Below, piece after piece: positions 36,601 through 49,400 of a stretch of DNA of 64,000 nucleotides (its first letter is position 1; the number at the start of each line of letters is the position of its first letter). Origin of the DNA: Ischnura elegans (lineage: Eukaryota; Arthropoda; Insecta; Odonata; Coenagrionidae). A program made the position numbers and the translations under genes. The notes below the pieces were generated by a model that saw only the letters and a program-made list of their open reading frames with translations, made no database searches and was not told the origin of the DNA. The DNA is taken from the NCBI RefSeq assembly GCF_921293095.1, contig NC_060247.1, positions 109,387,111 to 109,451,110 of the forward strand. Reading direction: 5' to 3'.

Positions 36601-39600
36601 AATACAAATCTCTCTAATATGAATATGCATACAATTTTTTAAACATATGAGTTATCCTCTTTTTCATGACCTTGGCGTCCTTGTACTATCGAAATTTTCT
36701 TTCCAGTTTAAGGAAAATTGTCATTATTAAGGTTAAATATTGGTTTACTCTGGTGCACGTAAGAGAATGAGAAATCTCTAGGTGAATGAGGGAGAGGACC
36801 TTAGGAGGAGGAGGCTTATCTTGGACCTATACAGTACATAAATGTAATTCAGACTCAATGATGACATATTTTAAATAGGTACTTCATTTCGTTAATTAGA
36901 TGCAAACTGTTTCCTAACCAACCTGCTGGTCCCAGTTTGTCAGTGTTTAAATGGTATTCGTTTCTTCACAAAATGCAGAGACAGCAATGTGCCGACGCTC
37001 GCCATTACCTCTCTGTCGGTATGCCTGTGGCCGCCTCAGCAAAGTAAGGTGCTGATTCATGGAAAATGTGTTTGCAAGAAAGATTTGCGCCGGTGATAAC
37101 ATAAAGCCAAGTGCAAGGGCTTTTGTTACTCAACTTTATTTCCGTATTAAAGGATAACTTAATGGACATCCATCCCCAAGCTGGGGTTTAGCCTTTTCCA
37201 CAAGAACCCTCCATCTTTTCCTGTTTCCTTATCACCCCACTGTTTCCTCTTAATGGTTGATGCCCGCGTTGGATTCACACCCCCACCTTCAGTCTCCCAG
37301 GTGTTTTCTCCCCCTACTGTTCTACCCGTAATAACTTCCTTCAGTTCTGTTTCAGATGTAATCACGTATGCCACGATTTCATACGTAATACCCGGACACA
37401 TGCTTGTATATCGTTGCATTCGTAAAGGTATTGCATCTCCTCGCTCCTATTATTCTTTCTACTTCATTTCCGTAGTGGGGCTCAATATCTTTCTTGGGAC
37501 TTTGCTCTTGAGCAAAATCATTTTTTCTCCTTTATTCTGATTTTCTTTGTTTCCGCACTATGAAGAAGTACTGGGTGAAGTATTGTGTGATATGTTTTAA
37601 TTATGGTTTCTTTGTGAAATTATCTTAGAATTGAATCTGTCGTTGCAGCTATAAATGCTTAGGTTAGTCAAATTAATGATGTGGGCAATGTTTGGATCTT
37701 CATTGTTTATATATTTGATAGTTTGCTCGAAGATATTTAGATTGATATTATTCTTCAAAGATGGGCTCCTATCGGGTTTTTGTAGTCATTAGGTGATATT
37801 ATATTCTATTCATTAGGAAGTGCATTCAATTTATTTTTCGTCGTTTATTTTCAGACCAACTTCTTCGAATTTCTGAAATATTCTTGTTATTTCTACAAGA
37901 TCCGCCTTGTTTTCTGCGAGGCAGTCACCTGTCAAAGAAATCATAGCTAATTTAGTTGTGGTTACCAATTGGGGACGTTAAAATTCCTCATACAGCGATT
38001 TAACGCGGGAAGTGCCAGGCTATCATTTATTTCTACCTTTGATTTTTTTAAATTTAATTTTGTAATGTTCATTTGACAACGGTTTCCATAATTTAAAATG
38101 CTGAAATTTTACCAGCCTGTAGTAAAAAAAGCAAGGGGGGTCTTAGAGCTTGAGTTGTAGATGTAATTAGATAAATAACGCTAGTGACGTATGAGTGGTA
38201 ATATCTTTATTTTTACATCAAATTTAGAATTTCTATTGACGATTGCATCTGCTTAGCCAACCTTTTGCTTTGATTTTTGAATCTTTGATCGGATTAAAAG
38301 GGAATAAAATTAGAAACTCTGCCCGGAAGGATTGGCAATGAGCATAGTATGGTGAAAACACTCTTTAAACCGCTGACATTGGGAAGAAAAGAACTAGAGG
38401 AAACATCTACTGGGTGAATATGTTTCCTACTCTAAGCTCTGACGAAAGTTTTTAAAGAATAAATAAGAAAAAGAGATTAGAGGATAATTGACGCGTTAAC
38501 GGCATGAAGACTCTGATTGTTAGTGCGTAGAGCATGAAATGAGAAAATACACTGAAGAGAAATGGAGCTATGCTTGAATAATGTATCTCAACTGCATCAA
38601 AGCATGACATTTTAATACACGTGCTGGTAACGGTATCTTTACACTTCAAAATCGTGAAGTTAGTCGTTACTTGGTGAAAGTTGTAAAAATAGCAAGATGT
38701 TGGTAAATACGCCTTTGTTATAGGTCGATAGCCTTTATTTCACTTATAAATCGATTTAAGCGCTCACTTAGTCATTTTCAGTGAACAAATTAATGGAAGC
38801 ATGAGGCTTTTTTTTGGAAGAGGCGAACGGGGAAAAATAGGTGGGGTAAGAGGTAATCATTCAGAACACAAAACAAAGAAAGAGTGAACCAAGTCAAGGT
38901 CAAGCAGTGGCGTCAACGGGTGGTGCATTGGTTCATGATTTAACGTATTGTGAAGGACGTGGTTTTTTAAGGAAAGAAAATGAGATTAAAATACAGAGGA
39001 AGACAGTCATGTAAATTTCAACTAATTATTAATATTTCAACAGAAAAAAGACACTACAATAATTTTGAATTTATATTAAAAATACAATGTATCATCTTCG
39101 CTAGTAGAATTTAAGAAGCATAAAAAGATATTTAAAATTTTGATGTTAAAATTTTCATACTCAACTCGTATAAAATAATTGTTTCAGTTCTTACGCTTCA
39201 CACATTTTCTCCATCCTTCGATTTTGATATCGAAGTCCGTCCTGAATTGCTACGTGTAATTGAAGGGACTTGCACTTCTACTGCAGTCGAAATTATTCTA
39301 AAATTGGAATATTTCAGGTTCCACGCGATGAATACTGACTGTCCCACAGGTCGCGTGTCATTTTTGATCCCTAATTTTAGTAACTTTACATCGAGAAATA
39401 TTCATGAAAATTGGCATACTTATGGGGAAAAGTCCTAAGTTTTGTTAAGTGTAGGCAAACTTTTAAAATTTTGACCTTTTGACCTCACAGTGTGGCTCCA
39501 AACAAAAAATTTGATTTGCCTTATGGGGTTTCAATGTTAAAATACGAGATAAAAGAAAACCTGAATGTCATTGACCAACATGTCAATTCTTTGGTATTCG

Positions 39601-41095
39601 GACACGAGAAAACCGAAAATAACACTTTCGTTTACGAAAATGAAACGAAATGTATGTATCAAATGACATAATAAATGAGAGCATAAACCCTACCGTGGGA
39701 AAACTTCAAAGACGCATAAGACAACTTCATTAGCATTTCCGTAGTATATAAAATATTATTATCCGATTTTTCCGTTTAATGCTAATAATTTTTGAGCCAG
39801 TATAGGAGTTGTAACTGAATTTTTTTTTCAAATTATTGAAATTCATCGCATATTAATATCTCAAAAAACTGTGTTTAATGCAAATAGTACACCTACAAGG
39901 GAGGGAGAATGAGGATAAGTTATTGTCAAGAATTTCATTATCAGCGTAGGAGAGATTTTTCGAGTCCACGACGAACTGAGTGTGTTGCGTTTAATGGTGT
40001 AATTTAAAGAGATAATGAGAATGGTATCCTTCCTAGAATTATAGCCTCGTAACTGGAGTTTAATAATGTTGGATTTGAAGTTTTGAAGCTCAGAATATGG
40101 GAAAATATTTCGTGATTGACGGAGATTTCAGCGCTCATACGTCAAATTTCGAGATACTCTCGAATAATGAGGCCTGGGCTGTAAGACCATATTCTAGTTC
40201 TCGGTCAACAGATTCGAACTACCCACTATGTTGCTGTTCCACTCGCTTTGTACTAAATTCATTTTTCTGAAGCGTCTTCAAGTCTGCATGTATCCATAGC
40301 GAATATGTAAGGGCTTAATGACCGTAAGACTTCAATTTCTTCAAAAGCAGAGTTCCGGATATTTACATTTCCAAATGCGGAACCCAAACGCAAATTAAGC
40401 TCTGATATTGGAAAGCATGTAGCAATAAAAGAATTTCAGCCTGAGTATATGAATAACATTTTAAGTGAATACATTATGCTTTACAAACATCGACATATCT
40501 GAAGGTAGTATTTGAAACTTCGCTTTTCTAATAGTAATTGCAAGGCCTTTGTGCTTTGCAGTTGAGAAGCGGAATGCTTTTATGCCTTAAACGTGTGATT
40601 AAAATAACAATATAGTTCCACGAAAGGGAAGTTTGGTGAAATCTTGGAGCCAAGACCCCAAGCTCTTATTCACGAATTTGTACCCATCATTGACAGACCT
40701 GTTCGGGATGGCATGACTTTTGGATTTCCTAAAAAGTCTTACTCACAGTTTTGCTCTCAAAGCTACTAATGAAGTTGGAAATTATGACATAGAGGGCCAT
40801 GCAGTAAGAAAAACCGATTTAATAAACCATCTTGAACGATAAATACATCGTTCATCACTAAGAGTTCTTCAGGTCAGTTCAGCTCAATAATTCTTCCGTT
40901 CTTTTTTGATGGTCTATAGCTTAAATAGTTCAATATGCGCTAGCACACTAACGCCAGCTGAATTATGATACATTTTAGCTTGATTAAGCCGTAGTTTTCT
41001 ACGGCGTTGATTGCAGATGTCTCCATGGCCTCTGAGTTTCTTTCGTAGAAAAATCTTCCAAAATCGTTGGTATAACAAATAATGGTTCGCTAATA
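33665..41095. other. Long intergenic stretch without supportable features
   Basis: About 7.4 kb of AT-rich sequence. Open frames are short and unrecognisable, including the pair at 37159-37540 on opposite strands. No repeats visible by eye beyond simple A/T runs. Confidence 0.4.
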
Positions 41096-41320
41096 GTGAG
41101 CCCTGTCGTCTTTCATGGTGGCGTGGGTCTTTCCTTATCCTACCCTTCCATCTTTACCCCTACCCTGGAGGCGTCGACGGGCTCCTTATCGCGGCGGCGC
41201 CTCCATCCTTCTTGCTTGCCATTCCACTCCCCTCCCGGGGGGCGCGGGCCTATCAGTGTATCAAGTACTGGGTCCCGGCCCCAGTGCGCTGTAACTTACT
41301 AGGGACCCCCCTAGGGTTCT
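41096..41320. other. GC-rich island of unknown nature
   Basis: A sharply bounded C/G-rich block (CGGCGGCGCCTCC, CCCTCCCGGGGGGCGCGGGC) in AT-rich DNA. It could be repeat debris; no coding match. Confidence 0.35.
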
Positions 41321-42699
41321 CATTCTCTGTCGGTTACGCATTAAGACTGGCAATTTTATTTCGTAGATCGATTTAAAAAGTCATGATTTTGCACTTCTCT
41401 AAAGCCAATTCAACACAAGGCATTCCATACCATCAAATTACACCATACTACTAATTACACACGCGTCCCATTGCGTTATTTTATTGCATGACTCATGCTC
41501 ATTATTGCGTAGGCATATCACTCCGCGTAAAACATTAGTAGTTAGTGTGATGAATAACTTGAAGCGTTTATATTACGTATTCCAGTTGATATTACAAGAA
41601 TCACTGTTTTATGATGAAGAAACTTGTCACCTTAAAGAAGATTACAGATGTGTGAGATGTGATATTAGAAGAGGACAAATGAGAGTTAAAGAGATAGTAT
41701 AACGGACGCTAAGGTATATTGAAGGAGAAAAAATGCTACAACAACTTACTACCCCGTAAGTCGCCTCAACAGGGGTGTGACGAGAGGTGTTAGGGCACCG
41801 TTCGTTAACCTGTAAAAGAACTCTAAAAAATCAAGGGGTGGGTGGTGAGAGTTTTGAATTCCTGATATCAACATTTAAATTATGAATGACCTTTTTTGTT
41901 CGCTGGCAAAAATCTTTTACAAATCCGTTCGACAAAGCTAATCAAATATAAAGGCAATTCTGTTAAATAATTTAAAAAATAGTAAATAATTTTTTCAAAT
42001 TAAACTGAGTTGCATTATTTCCTTATCAGTGTATACGAAATATTCTCCAACTGACTTTTAATTTGTAAAACTTTGTAGATGCATCTACTATGTTACGACT
42101 TCTCTCACTTTATTATGAGAGCGACGGGCAAATTGTGCATATTTTAGAGCTAAAACAAAAGAAACTATTTAATCAACTTTACTTATAAATCCACCTCATC
42201 CATCTTATTTTATCATTTTTAAAGGACTTAGGAATATGGTGCGGTTATTAGGTGATGTTCTCGGTGTCGCTCTGAAAGATATCTGTTATTAATTGCTCAA
42301 GCAATCATCTAGCAAGCCAAGCACGTAGCCTCCAAGTCTCTGGCACTCCCAATGAAATCCTTTTAAAAGCTGCGTATCGCTCTCTGTTCGCTCGTAGCAG
42401 CTTTTGACGACAGATAAAACCTTTCCGATCAGAGAGTGTGAAACGCCTGTAAATATGATTTCAATGGAATTTTTGGAGCCATATCCCCGATAAGAGAGTA
42501 TATACGCGTAATTGTGTTGATAGGAAAAAATTTAATTAGCAAGGTGAGGGAGTAAGCAGGCTTGGAAATTCTTAAATCGTAGTGAAACGGAATATCAGGG
42601 GATTACACATCAATGTTTCGTGAAGTCAAGGTCAGCTTGTTCTTCAGATTATTAAAGTTACCTATTAGGTAGGTTAGTTATTGCCTATGGAGGTAGGTT
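41321..42699. other. Intergenic, no feature recognised
   Basis: Nothing supportable. Confidence 0.4.
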
Positions 42700-43285
42700 T
42701 CCATGGAGTATTTAAAAAGCATTCTTTCTCCTCCCCTCCCTCTTTCTTTCTTCAAAAGCATTCTTTCCCCTCTCCCCTCATGAAATTCCCAACTGAATTC
42801 GCAATAAGGCCTACTCCCTTTCATTCAATCTAAAAATCCTATTCTCTTCCAACTTCTCCCTCGTCTACCCTCTAACACTGTTTTCTACACACCCTCCCCT
42901 ATCAGGACTCGTTCTATCCAAACCTTCTACCTCCTCCGTATCTCATCTAGAAGCTGCCTCTCCTCACCCATCATGTCCAGCACTTCGTCGTTCCTCTCCG
43001 TCAAATTCACCTCCATTTTTCTCCACACCCACATACCGAACGCCTCCATTCTTTTCTCATCCTCCTCCTTAAGTGTCTATGTTTCCGCATCGCAAGGATC
43101 TATCTCTCTACACTCCACAATAGACTCCTCGCTGGGTTTTTCTTTAAACTCTTACTTAACGATCCTCTCATAATCTCCTTCCTGTTCATAAACACCTCCT
43201 TTTCTTGAGCAATTCTCTTCCTGAAGTACTTAATACTGTATCCGTTTTCCTCTAAGTCCTTCAAATGATGAAATGAAATTATATG
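42700..43285 (-). pseudogene. LINE reverse-transcriptase C-terminal relic (RTE/insect non-LTR type)
   Basis: Minus-strand translation, crossing stops and frame changes, reads EENGYSIKYFRKRIAQEKEV, then GSLSKSLKKNPARSLLWSVE, then KRMEAFGMWVWRKMEVNLTE and GEERQLLDEIRRR. This is the familiar order seen downstream of the polymerase core in insect non-LTR elements (lysine-rich stretch, LWSV, AFxMWxWRxM, ERxLLxxIRRR). It is broken by several stops and frameshifts, so inactive. The 5' part and endonuclease are missing. Confidence 0.75.
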
Positions 43286-43339
43286 AAACAAGCAGGACAG
43301 ATGAATAGCACTGTAGTTCCAAAACTAGTGTGTGTGTTA

Positions 43340-43677
43340 TTATCCAAGACATTTCAAGCTGAAGGGTGAAATCGTGTGATTGAAATAGACATTATGATTG
43401 TTGTTTAGCTTCTCCAGATTATGGGTTAGCATTTTTATTTCCTGCGCTGTTTCTTTGGGCCCTCTGGTTATAAAACCTTGAAATTTCTGGTTCAAGTTCC
43501 TGAGATGAAACTTGTCGCTGTTAGGATCTGCGCTCAAGTGTGGAGTTATGTATTCCCTCAAGAGTGTTCCCCGAGAGTTAAATACGAGCCGATTCACAAT
43601 GGATTTATTACTCTGTTTTGGATTATGTCTCTCCTCTGATTCCACGAAGGACTGCCACTTTAATTTAACACTGTAAA
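43340..43677 (-). CDS. Candidate minus-strand coding fragment, unrecognised
   Basis: An open frame of about 112 codons reading leftwards, beginning near a possible acceptor (TTTTACAG) and including SFVESEERHNPKQSNKSIVN and RGPKETAQEIKMLTHNLEKL. It ends in TAA at 43340-43342. There is no in-frame ATG at the start of the open stretch, so if real it is a terminal exon or a relic. The amino-acid composition looks protein-like, rather than compositional, but I do not recognise it. It sits about 55 bases from the LINE relic, so transposon origin is possible. Confidence 0.25.
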
Positions 43678-45599
43678 ATATACTTTACGTGTAGGAATAT
43701 GTTTTATTACCTAAAGCAATGCGTCAAGAAAACATGTCCTGCACAAATTATCCGTGCATATAGTGATAAAGTTGTTCTCAAGATATAATACTCAATGCCA
43801 TGAATATAACTCATTACTTCGTTGTCTCGGGCGTGAGTTCATGGAATCGACTAAACATAGTGAAATTTAAAAAATACTTTGCTATTCCACATAAACGTAA
43901 TATTGCACGACCTCGGTTTTGACGTGTCTTGTCATTATCTGGTGCATTTGCATCGAAGATAAAGAATAAACAGTAACACACAAATATGAATTACCAAATG
44001 ATGACGTGCCAAGTCAAAACAGAGGTCGTAAAGCATTAAATTTATGTGGGATAACAATTTTTTTACATTTAATTATGACTCATTACGCGTTTTTATTTTA
44101 AGTATATTACGCTACTGCTTCTGAAGAACGGCCATGCGAGCTAAGAAACTTTCTGACATTACTTAAAACAAGAAACACCTTCCCTTTACTTACCTTGCTC
44201 AGGGTCCATGGCCGAAATAGAGGAGGAGAATGAGGCATTGATAGCAAACGCATTTGTTTTAACTGGGCCATCTGGCCAGGAGTGTGCGCTCTTGAGAAAT
44301 ATTCCCCAACATCGATCGCTCCACCTGTTCTATGAGTTTCGCGCGTTTTTGATGACGCGTCGCTGTGGTTATACAATCGAATTTCCAAATAGTTTGGTGG
44401 AAGACCCTTCCTCGAAGATCGTCAACATAGAGATTGCATTCGTATTGAGGAATTTATTCGCACCTCTCTGCATAGCTGTCGCTCCGTCCCACACCTAGCC
44501 CCCCTTCATCCCCCTCCCCTTCTACCCCGCTAATATTCGCCGCATTACGACCCGCTCCTCCACCATTCCGTGGTCAAATGCCATGGGAGATCCATCGAAG
44601 TCAATCATTGTTTAATTAGTGCGTGCTGAACGACCATCGCTGAGCGATTGGGAATATTTTACCGAGTTGAACTGTAAGTAACTCCATGAGTACAATGTTT
44701 TGTGTTAATTGATTTTTCTAGCGGATTAATACCATACGGCCATAAACTCCTTTTGAGGACGATATTAGCTTAGGTTTTTAGTTTTTGGATCTGTCGAATT
44801 CTTATTTGTGTTTCCTTCGATGGATTTGGTCAAAATATTACACTTTGGTGATGTCAATAAGGAGGCATTTTTATTCACCAAGTCATGAAATATATTCTTA
44901 AGTGTTACTTAAATGTGTGATAAAAAATGACAAAAGTTTACATGTTGGAAAAAATGTCTGATCGGATAGCAGTTGAGTTAAAACGAATTTGTATTGGATC
45001 TTTTTTACTACGCAAAGATTATTATCAGCGAGATTTTACCAATTTCATCTAGTATTTAGTGGAAAGTTCTCGTTTGATTTTATTAAAATCATTGTATTCC
45101 AAAAAGCTAAGTACATATATCTTAAATAAATGTCATCATACAAGCAAAAGTAAAAGACTTATAAAAGAGAGACAGTTTTTATCATTTTTATATTCCATTT
45201 ACATGAGCCTTTTGAATAATATTCTCTAAAATGTCTTATATTAGCATTTGTTTTCGGTATTTTATTCTACTCACGCTTTATAGGGCATGCTGTTCTGACT
45301 CCTCTGCAAGTATGTAAGTAGGAGGTAACTACATCTTCAATATAAATCATGTAATTTTCGATTCCTTCATTTTAACCTATGAAGCGCGCTGTAACAATGT
45401 TTTTCTTGTTAGCTTTAATTTTTATGATACTAAAGTTCATCTCTACCTATTAGATTCATTTTATTCATTCATTGACTCCAACAAACTTTTCATAAAATCC
45501 AAATTTTTTATTAAAAATAATAATGGAGCCGTATAACCTTGTCCGCGTTATTTCCCTGACTTTTTGCGAGCTATACTCCCTCATTCAGTGATTCAACCT
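43678..45599. other. Intergenic, no firm feature
   Basis: A minus-strand ATG in good context followed by a consensus donor lies at about 44190-44210 (see findings). Otherwise AT-rich. Confidence 0.35.
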
Positions 45600-45800
45600 A
45601 AAAATTGATTTGGATTGGTGAGGGTAGAGCTCACCTCAGACTTAGCGGCGTCAATTTCAAACATTCAGTGTGGGGTTGGGTTCGATTCCTTCCCCAGGGC
45701 ATTCTCGCACTTCAAGGATTTTTGTTTTAGGCTTTGCGAAGGTTTCACTCTATATGTAAACGCTTCGAGCCAAGCGCTCCGCCCAGTGAGCTACCAAGTT
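45600..45800 (+). mobile_element. SINE-like repeat (family 2), copy 2
   Basis: GATTTGGATTGGTGAGGGTA, then TGGGTTCGATTCCTTCCCCA (B-box-like) and GGTTTCACTCTA, matching the order in 15283-15440. Confidence 0.5.
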
Positions 45801-45928
45801 CTGTACTGTAGACAGGGCTGTACAAGGTGTACAAACTAGGTATCTATTAAAAACGTCACAGTAATAAAAAGAAATTGACTACAAAAATTATCCACCTTAT
45901 TTGATTTCCAAATTAAGATTTTACTAGG

Positions 45929-46024
45929 TGCTGAGCGATGATATTATATTGATATATACCCTGGAATGATGATGAATGGAACGATGATATTATATCGATG
46001 ATATACCCTGGAATTATTTTTATG
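45929..46024. repeat. Direct tandem duplication, about 46 bp
   Basis: CGATGATATTATAT...ATACCCTGGAAT occurs twice in tandem. It lies about 240 bases upstream of the heparanase-like start codon. Confidence 0.7.
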
Positions 46025-46259
46025 GAATATCTTCCGTTGGTACATATTTTTAGATTTAATAAGTATTCGTAGCATAAATTCAATGTAACTTGTCACCTTT
46101 TTGTGGTTCACCTCTTCAGAGACGGAATTGAACATGATGGAGTGAAATTTTTCCAATTTTCTGAATGTCGTATACATTGAGATATTTAATGAGCCTCATT
46201 TTCCTCCAGTTTTCAGCTACAGCTGATCTGAGGGCGGATATCAAGAAGAGCTCATCAAT

Positions 46260-46471
46260 ATGAGCATGGCAGTGATGGGTGGGCGCCTCGATTTCCGGAT
46301 CTGCATCTACGTTGCTCTGCTGATCTCCTCGCAATGCGAATGCAGGACGTTTGAGATTTCTTTGGACACGGACAAGGCGCTTCAAAAACTGTCCCCGTAT
46401 TTCCTGAGCATAACGCTGGACCCGATAATTCTGATTGATCAAGCTGCGGGAGGAAGGCAGATAAAAGATGG
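46260..46471 (+). CDS. Heparanase-like gene, coding exon 1 (signal peptide and N-terminal strand)
   Basis: Residues 1-70 plus two bases. The Met-Ser-Met-Ala start is followed by a hydrophobic core (ICIYVALLISSQC), a typical secretory signal peptide with cleavage near residues 26-28. The mature start continues into LSPYFLSITLDPIIL, which matches the N-terminal segment of the heparanase small subunit. Three in-frame ATGs lie close together. The first has A at -3; the second (46266) has A at -3 and G at +4, so it may be used instead. The donor is G|GTGAGT. A pyrimidine-rich tract ending in CAG lies just upstream (about 46195-46216), so an upstream non-coding exon may be spliced on. Confidence 0.85.
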
Positions 46472-49400
46472 GTGAGTGTTTTAGGAGTTTGATGATAACA
46501 TTTGCTGAAAAAAACTGTCAAAAATCAGTATTAAGGTAAACATAATAAGGAAAAGAGTCGCATCAGGGATGCCATTTAAAATTGACTTTTCTATATTCTG
46601 TGATTGGCTGTAGAAAATGTCACGAGTTGATTTTAAAATATGTTCCGCCATATTATGAGGTTATTAAAGGTAGTATTTGTCTAATTACAACTTATTGATA
46701 TATATAGGTTATGAATAATTTAATAGGGATACCAACTTTAATTTTCCTGCCTCAAGCAAGACTTCTAATATAATTTATATCCTTACCGGCCAATAGAAGT
46801 ACCTTTGTCCGGTTAGAACTGATTCCATTCTCTTGAACTGGTAGAGTTAACAGTCCAATATGATTTGAATAAGAGGTAACGTGAAAGTGTAATTTTTGAG
46901 GCCAATTTTTAGCCTGTGCGAGTTAAATAAAAGCATTTAAAATAGTCACTACGCTTTAAGTGATGACCACAAATGGCGAAAGCATTTCCAGCACTGAAAA
47001 GTGACAAGCTTTCAATGAATATTTCGCAGAGGTCATCTATCTTAATCATAGAATCCGGAAACCCGTTACTGTTTCAAGTTTCTCATACAGGAGAATGGAG
47101 TAGCAATTAAAATACTCGATGACAAATGATTTACCAGGCAGGTAGTTTTGCTTTTACGTTTTGAATCCCACTTTTGCTTAGGGATTAATCTGAAATTAAG
47201 TATAGAACGAAGCCAAACTTATAATTTTGTATTGATAGCACAAAGCAATATACTATCCTTCTTTAATTTAATCAGCATCAATCATCATCCAATCAAGTAT
47301 GAATCTATCTCGTTTTTGATCTGCACCCTCGACGTAAATATGAGCAATAACTTTTTCGGTTTCTGAACATGGCACCAAGATTGAAGTGCTCAAATTTGGA
47401 ATCACTTGATGAGTTTGATTTACTGGCCACAACAAAGCATTTGTTTCGTGTTGTTTATTTCGAGTGGCAATTTTATTTCTGTTAAATGCTATAGGAAGAA
47501 GAAATGTCAGTATTTAAAGGAAATCTATTATATAGTTTTTGATTAGCTAAATTTTTCAATTTCCCATACTGATACTGAAGTTAAGGGTTTTTAGTGTTGG
47601 CGTCAGCTTCACGTAAATGCAATTTTGCATACATTCACGCTGAAACACACACTAGTAATAAGCAAAACTTATTTGGGACAAGACCCGAAAGACATCGCGT
47701 CAAATTAATGCTATTTTTAGTCTATGTGTAGTCCCAGTTCAAAGTCACCCTATTGCAGAAACCCCAAAATAATAATTCCAATAAGAAAAGTTTTCGTCCT
47801 GGATAAGTATAGAGTGAAACAGTGTTTGCTTCAGCGTGAATGTACTATTCTTCCACAAGGTAACACGAGAAAGTGTTTACTATAAATACTCTTTTTGATT
47901 CATAATCCATCAGTGGCTGTACATTCCACAGCCACTGATGGATTTTAGTCCGGCATAAAGACATGTACAGTGTACATGTCTTTACGTCGGACTGAAACGA
48001 GAGTCTCATTTCAGGTTCGACACAGTGCGGGCGATGAACATGGCGAGGGGCCTGTCCCCCGCCTTTCTCCGTCTGGGAGGACCCAGCACTGACGAGGGCG
48101 TCATTCGCTTCCAGGCGTACACAGATGACGAAGACAGGCATGGCGACTCGCTCCTCGGTGGATTTCAAGGAGACGGCGACTCTCCAAAGCCTATCATGAC
48201 TGTCAACGGTGAGTATAAGGACTCATTGTGTGATGAATATAAATTACTCTCTGGGAGGGTGCAAGATCACACTGCCTCAACAAGTTACCCTTATATGAGC
48301 CTCCCGTGTGTCTTAACCTTCTTCTGGTCATAATTTAGCAATTGATAAAATTAATTTCAAAATTTAAATTAAAAACCAAAATGTAAAAAATATGAAATAT
48401 TTACTTAAAATCCAAAAATTGAAGAAAAAATCATTGCATAAACCTGCAAACTTTTTAAATTGATGATTTATCGTTAATGTAAAATTGTATTTTCCTCTTC
48501 ACACAAAAACATTTCCACTCCGACAAGGTTGCAATGCGTAATTAAAAATTCAATATCTGTAAACTGCCTGGTTTCAGTGTCATAGACTCATCGGAACGGT
48601 ACAAATGTAAAAGTAAAACAATTTTTTGGGGGGTATTGGAGATCCCAAATCCCTCCTTGGCTGCATTTGATCGGGTATATTCTGAATACTCTGAAATTTT
48701 CAAATTACGGCTTTCCAAGCGCTGCACGAAATAAGTGACTTTGTTCGAAGTCACATGCATCGGCGTAAAGTTATGTACACCAAAGAATGAAGTTCGCCAT
48801 GAAAAAATATTTGCCTTAGCCGGGATTCGAAGTCGTGAAATCGGGATATCCGGAAACTTCATTCTTCTTCACTCCTTGGTTCATATACCACTCGTACGCA
48901 TGACTGCATATGTACATCCGCAGTGTATGTGATTTCAAGTTTAAATCAAGAAATTTTTCACATAAAAAGACTGGTCCAGCAATAGCTTTGCGCTCTATAA
49001 AGGCGCAATGCTCTGTGGACTGTCCCGGCTTGAGAGCCGATACTTCGCATTAATTCCCAATGAGGACGGTGTGCTTGGGTTAAATTGAGAAATGAGGTAT
49101 TGGTGTAACATTACTCACCCGGGCGTAATTTGTTGAGAGTGTTGCGTAATCGTCCAGGCGCGCAACCGAGTTGGCTGTTTAGTAAACTTACCTCCTTTTC
49201 TGCCTCTTCGGCACGAATCGTCTGGACGCGACGGCTTGCTTGTGTTCCAACCAGCCTCACGACTCAGCTGTTTAAGGGTAAGCTCTCAAGTTCGCTGAAT
49301 TTTTATAGACGAATTCGTTCATGAGAATTCCGTTGTTTATAATTCCTCCAAATGTATAATGGTCGGAAACGACAGGGAAAAATTGATCACAGAAGTGAAA

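Noticed and set aside
37159..37540. Opposed open frames on both strands (86 and 95 codons)
   Set aside because: Not recognisable. Neither frame has splice, start-context or neighbour support, and overlapping frames on both strands suggest chance.
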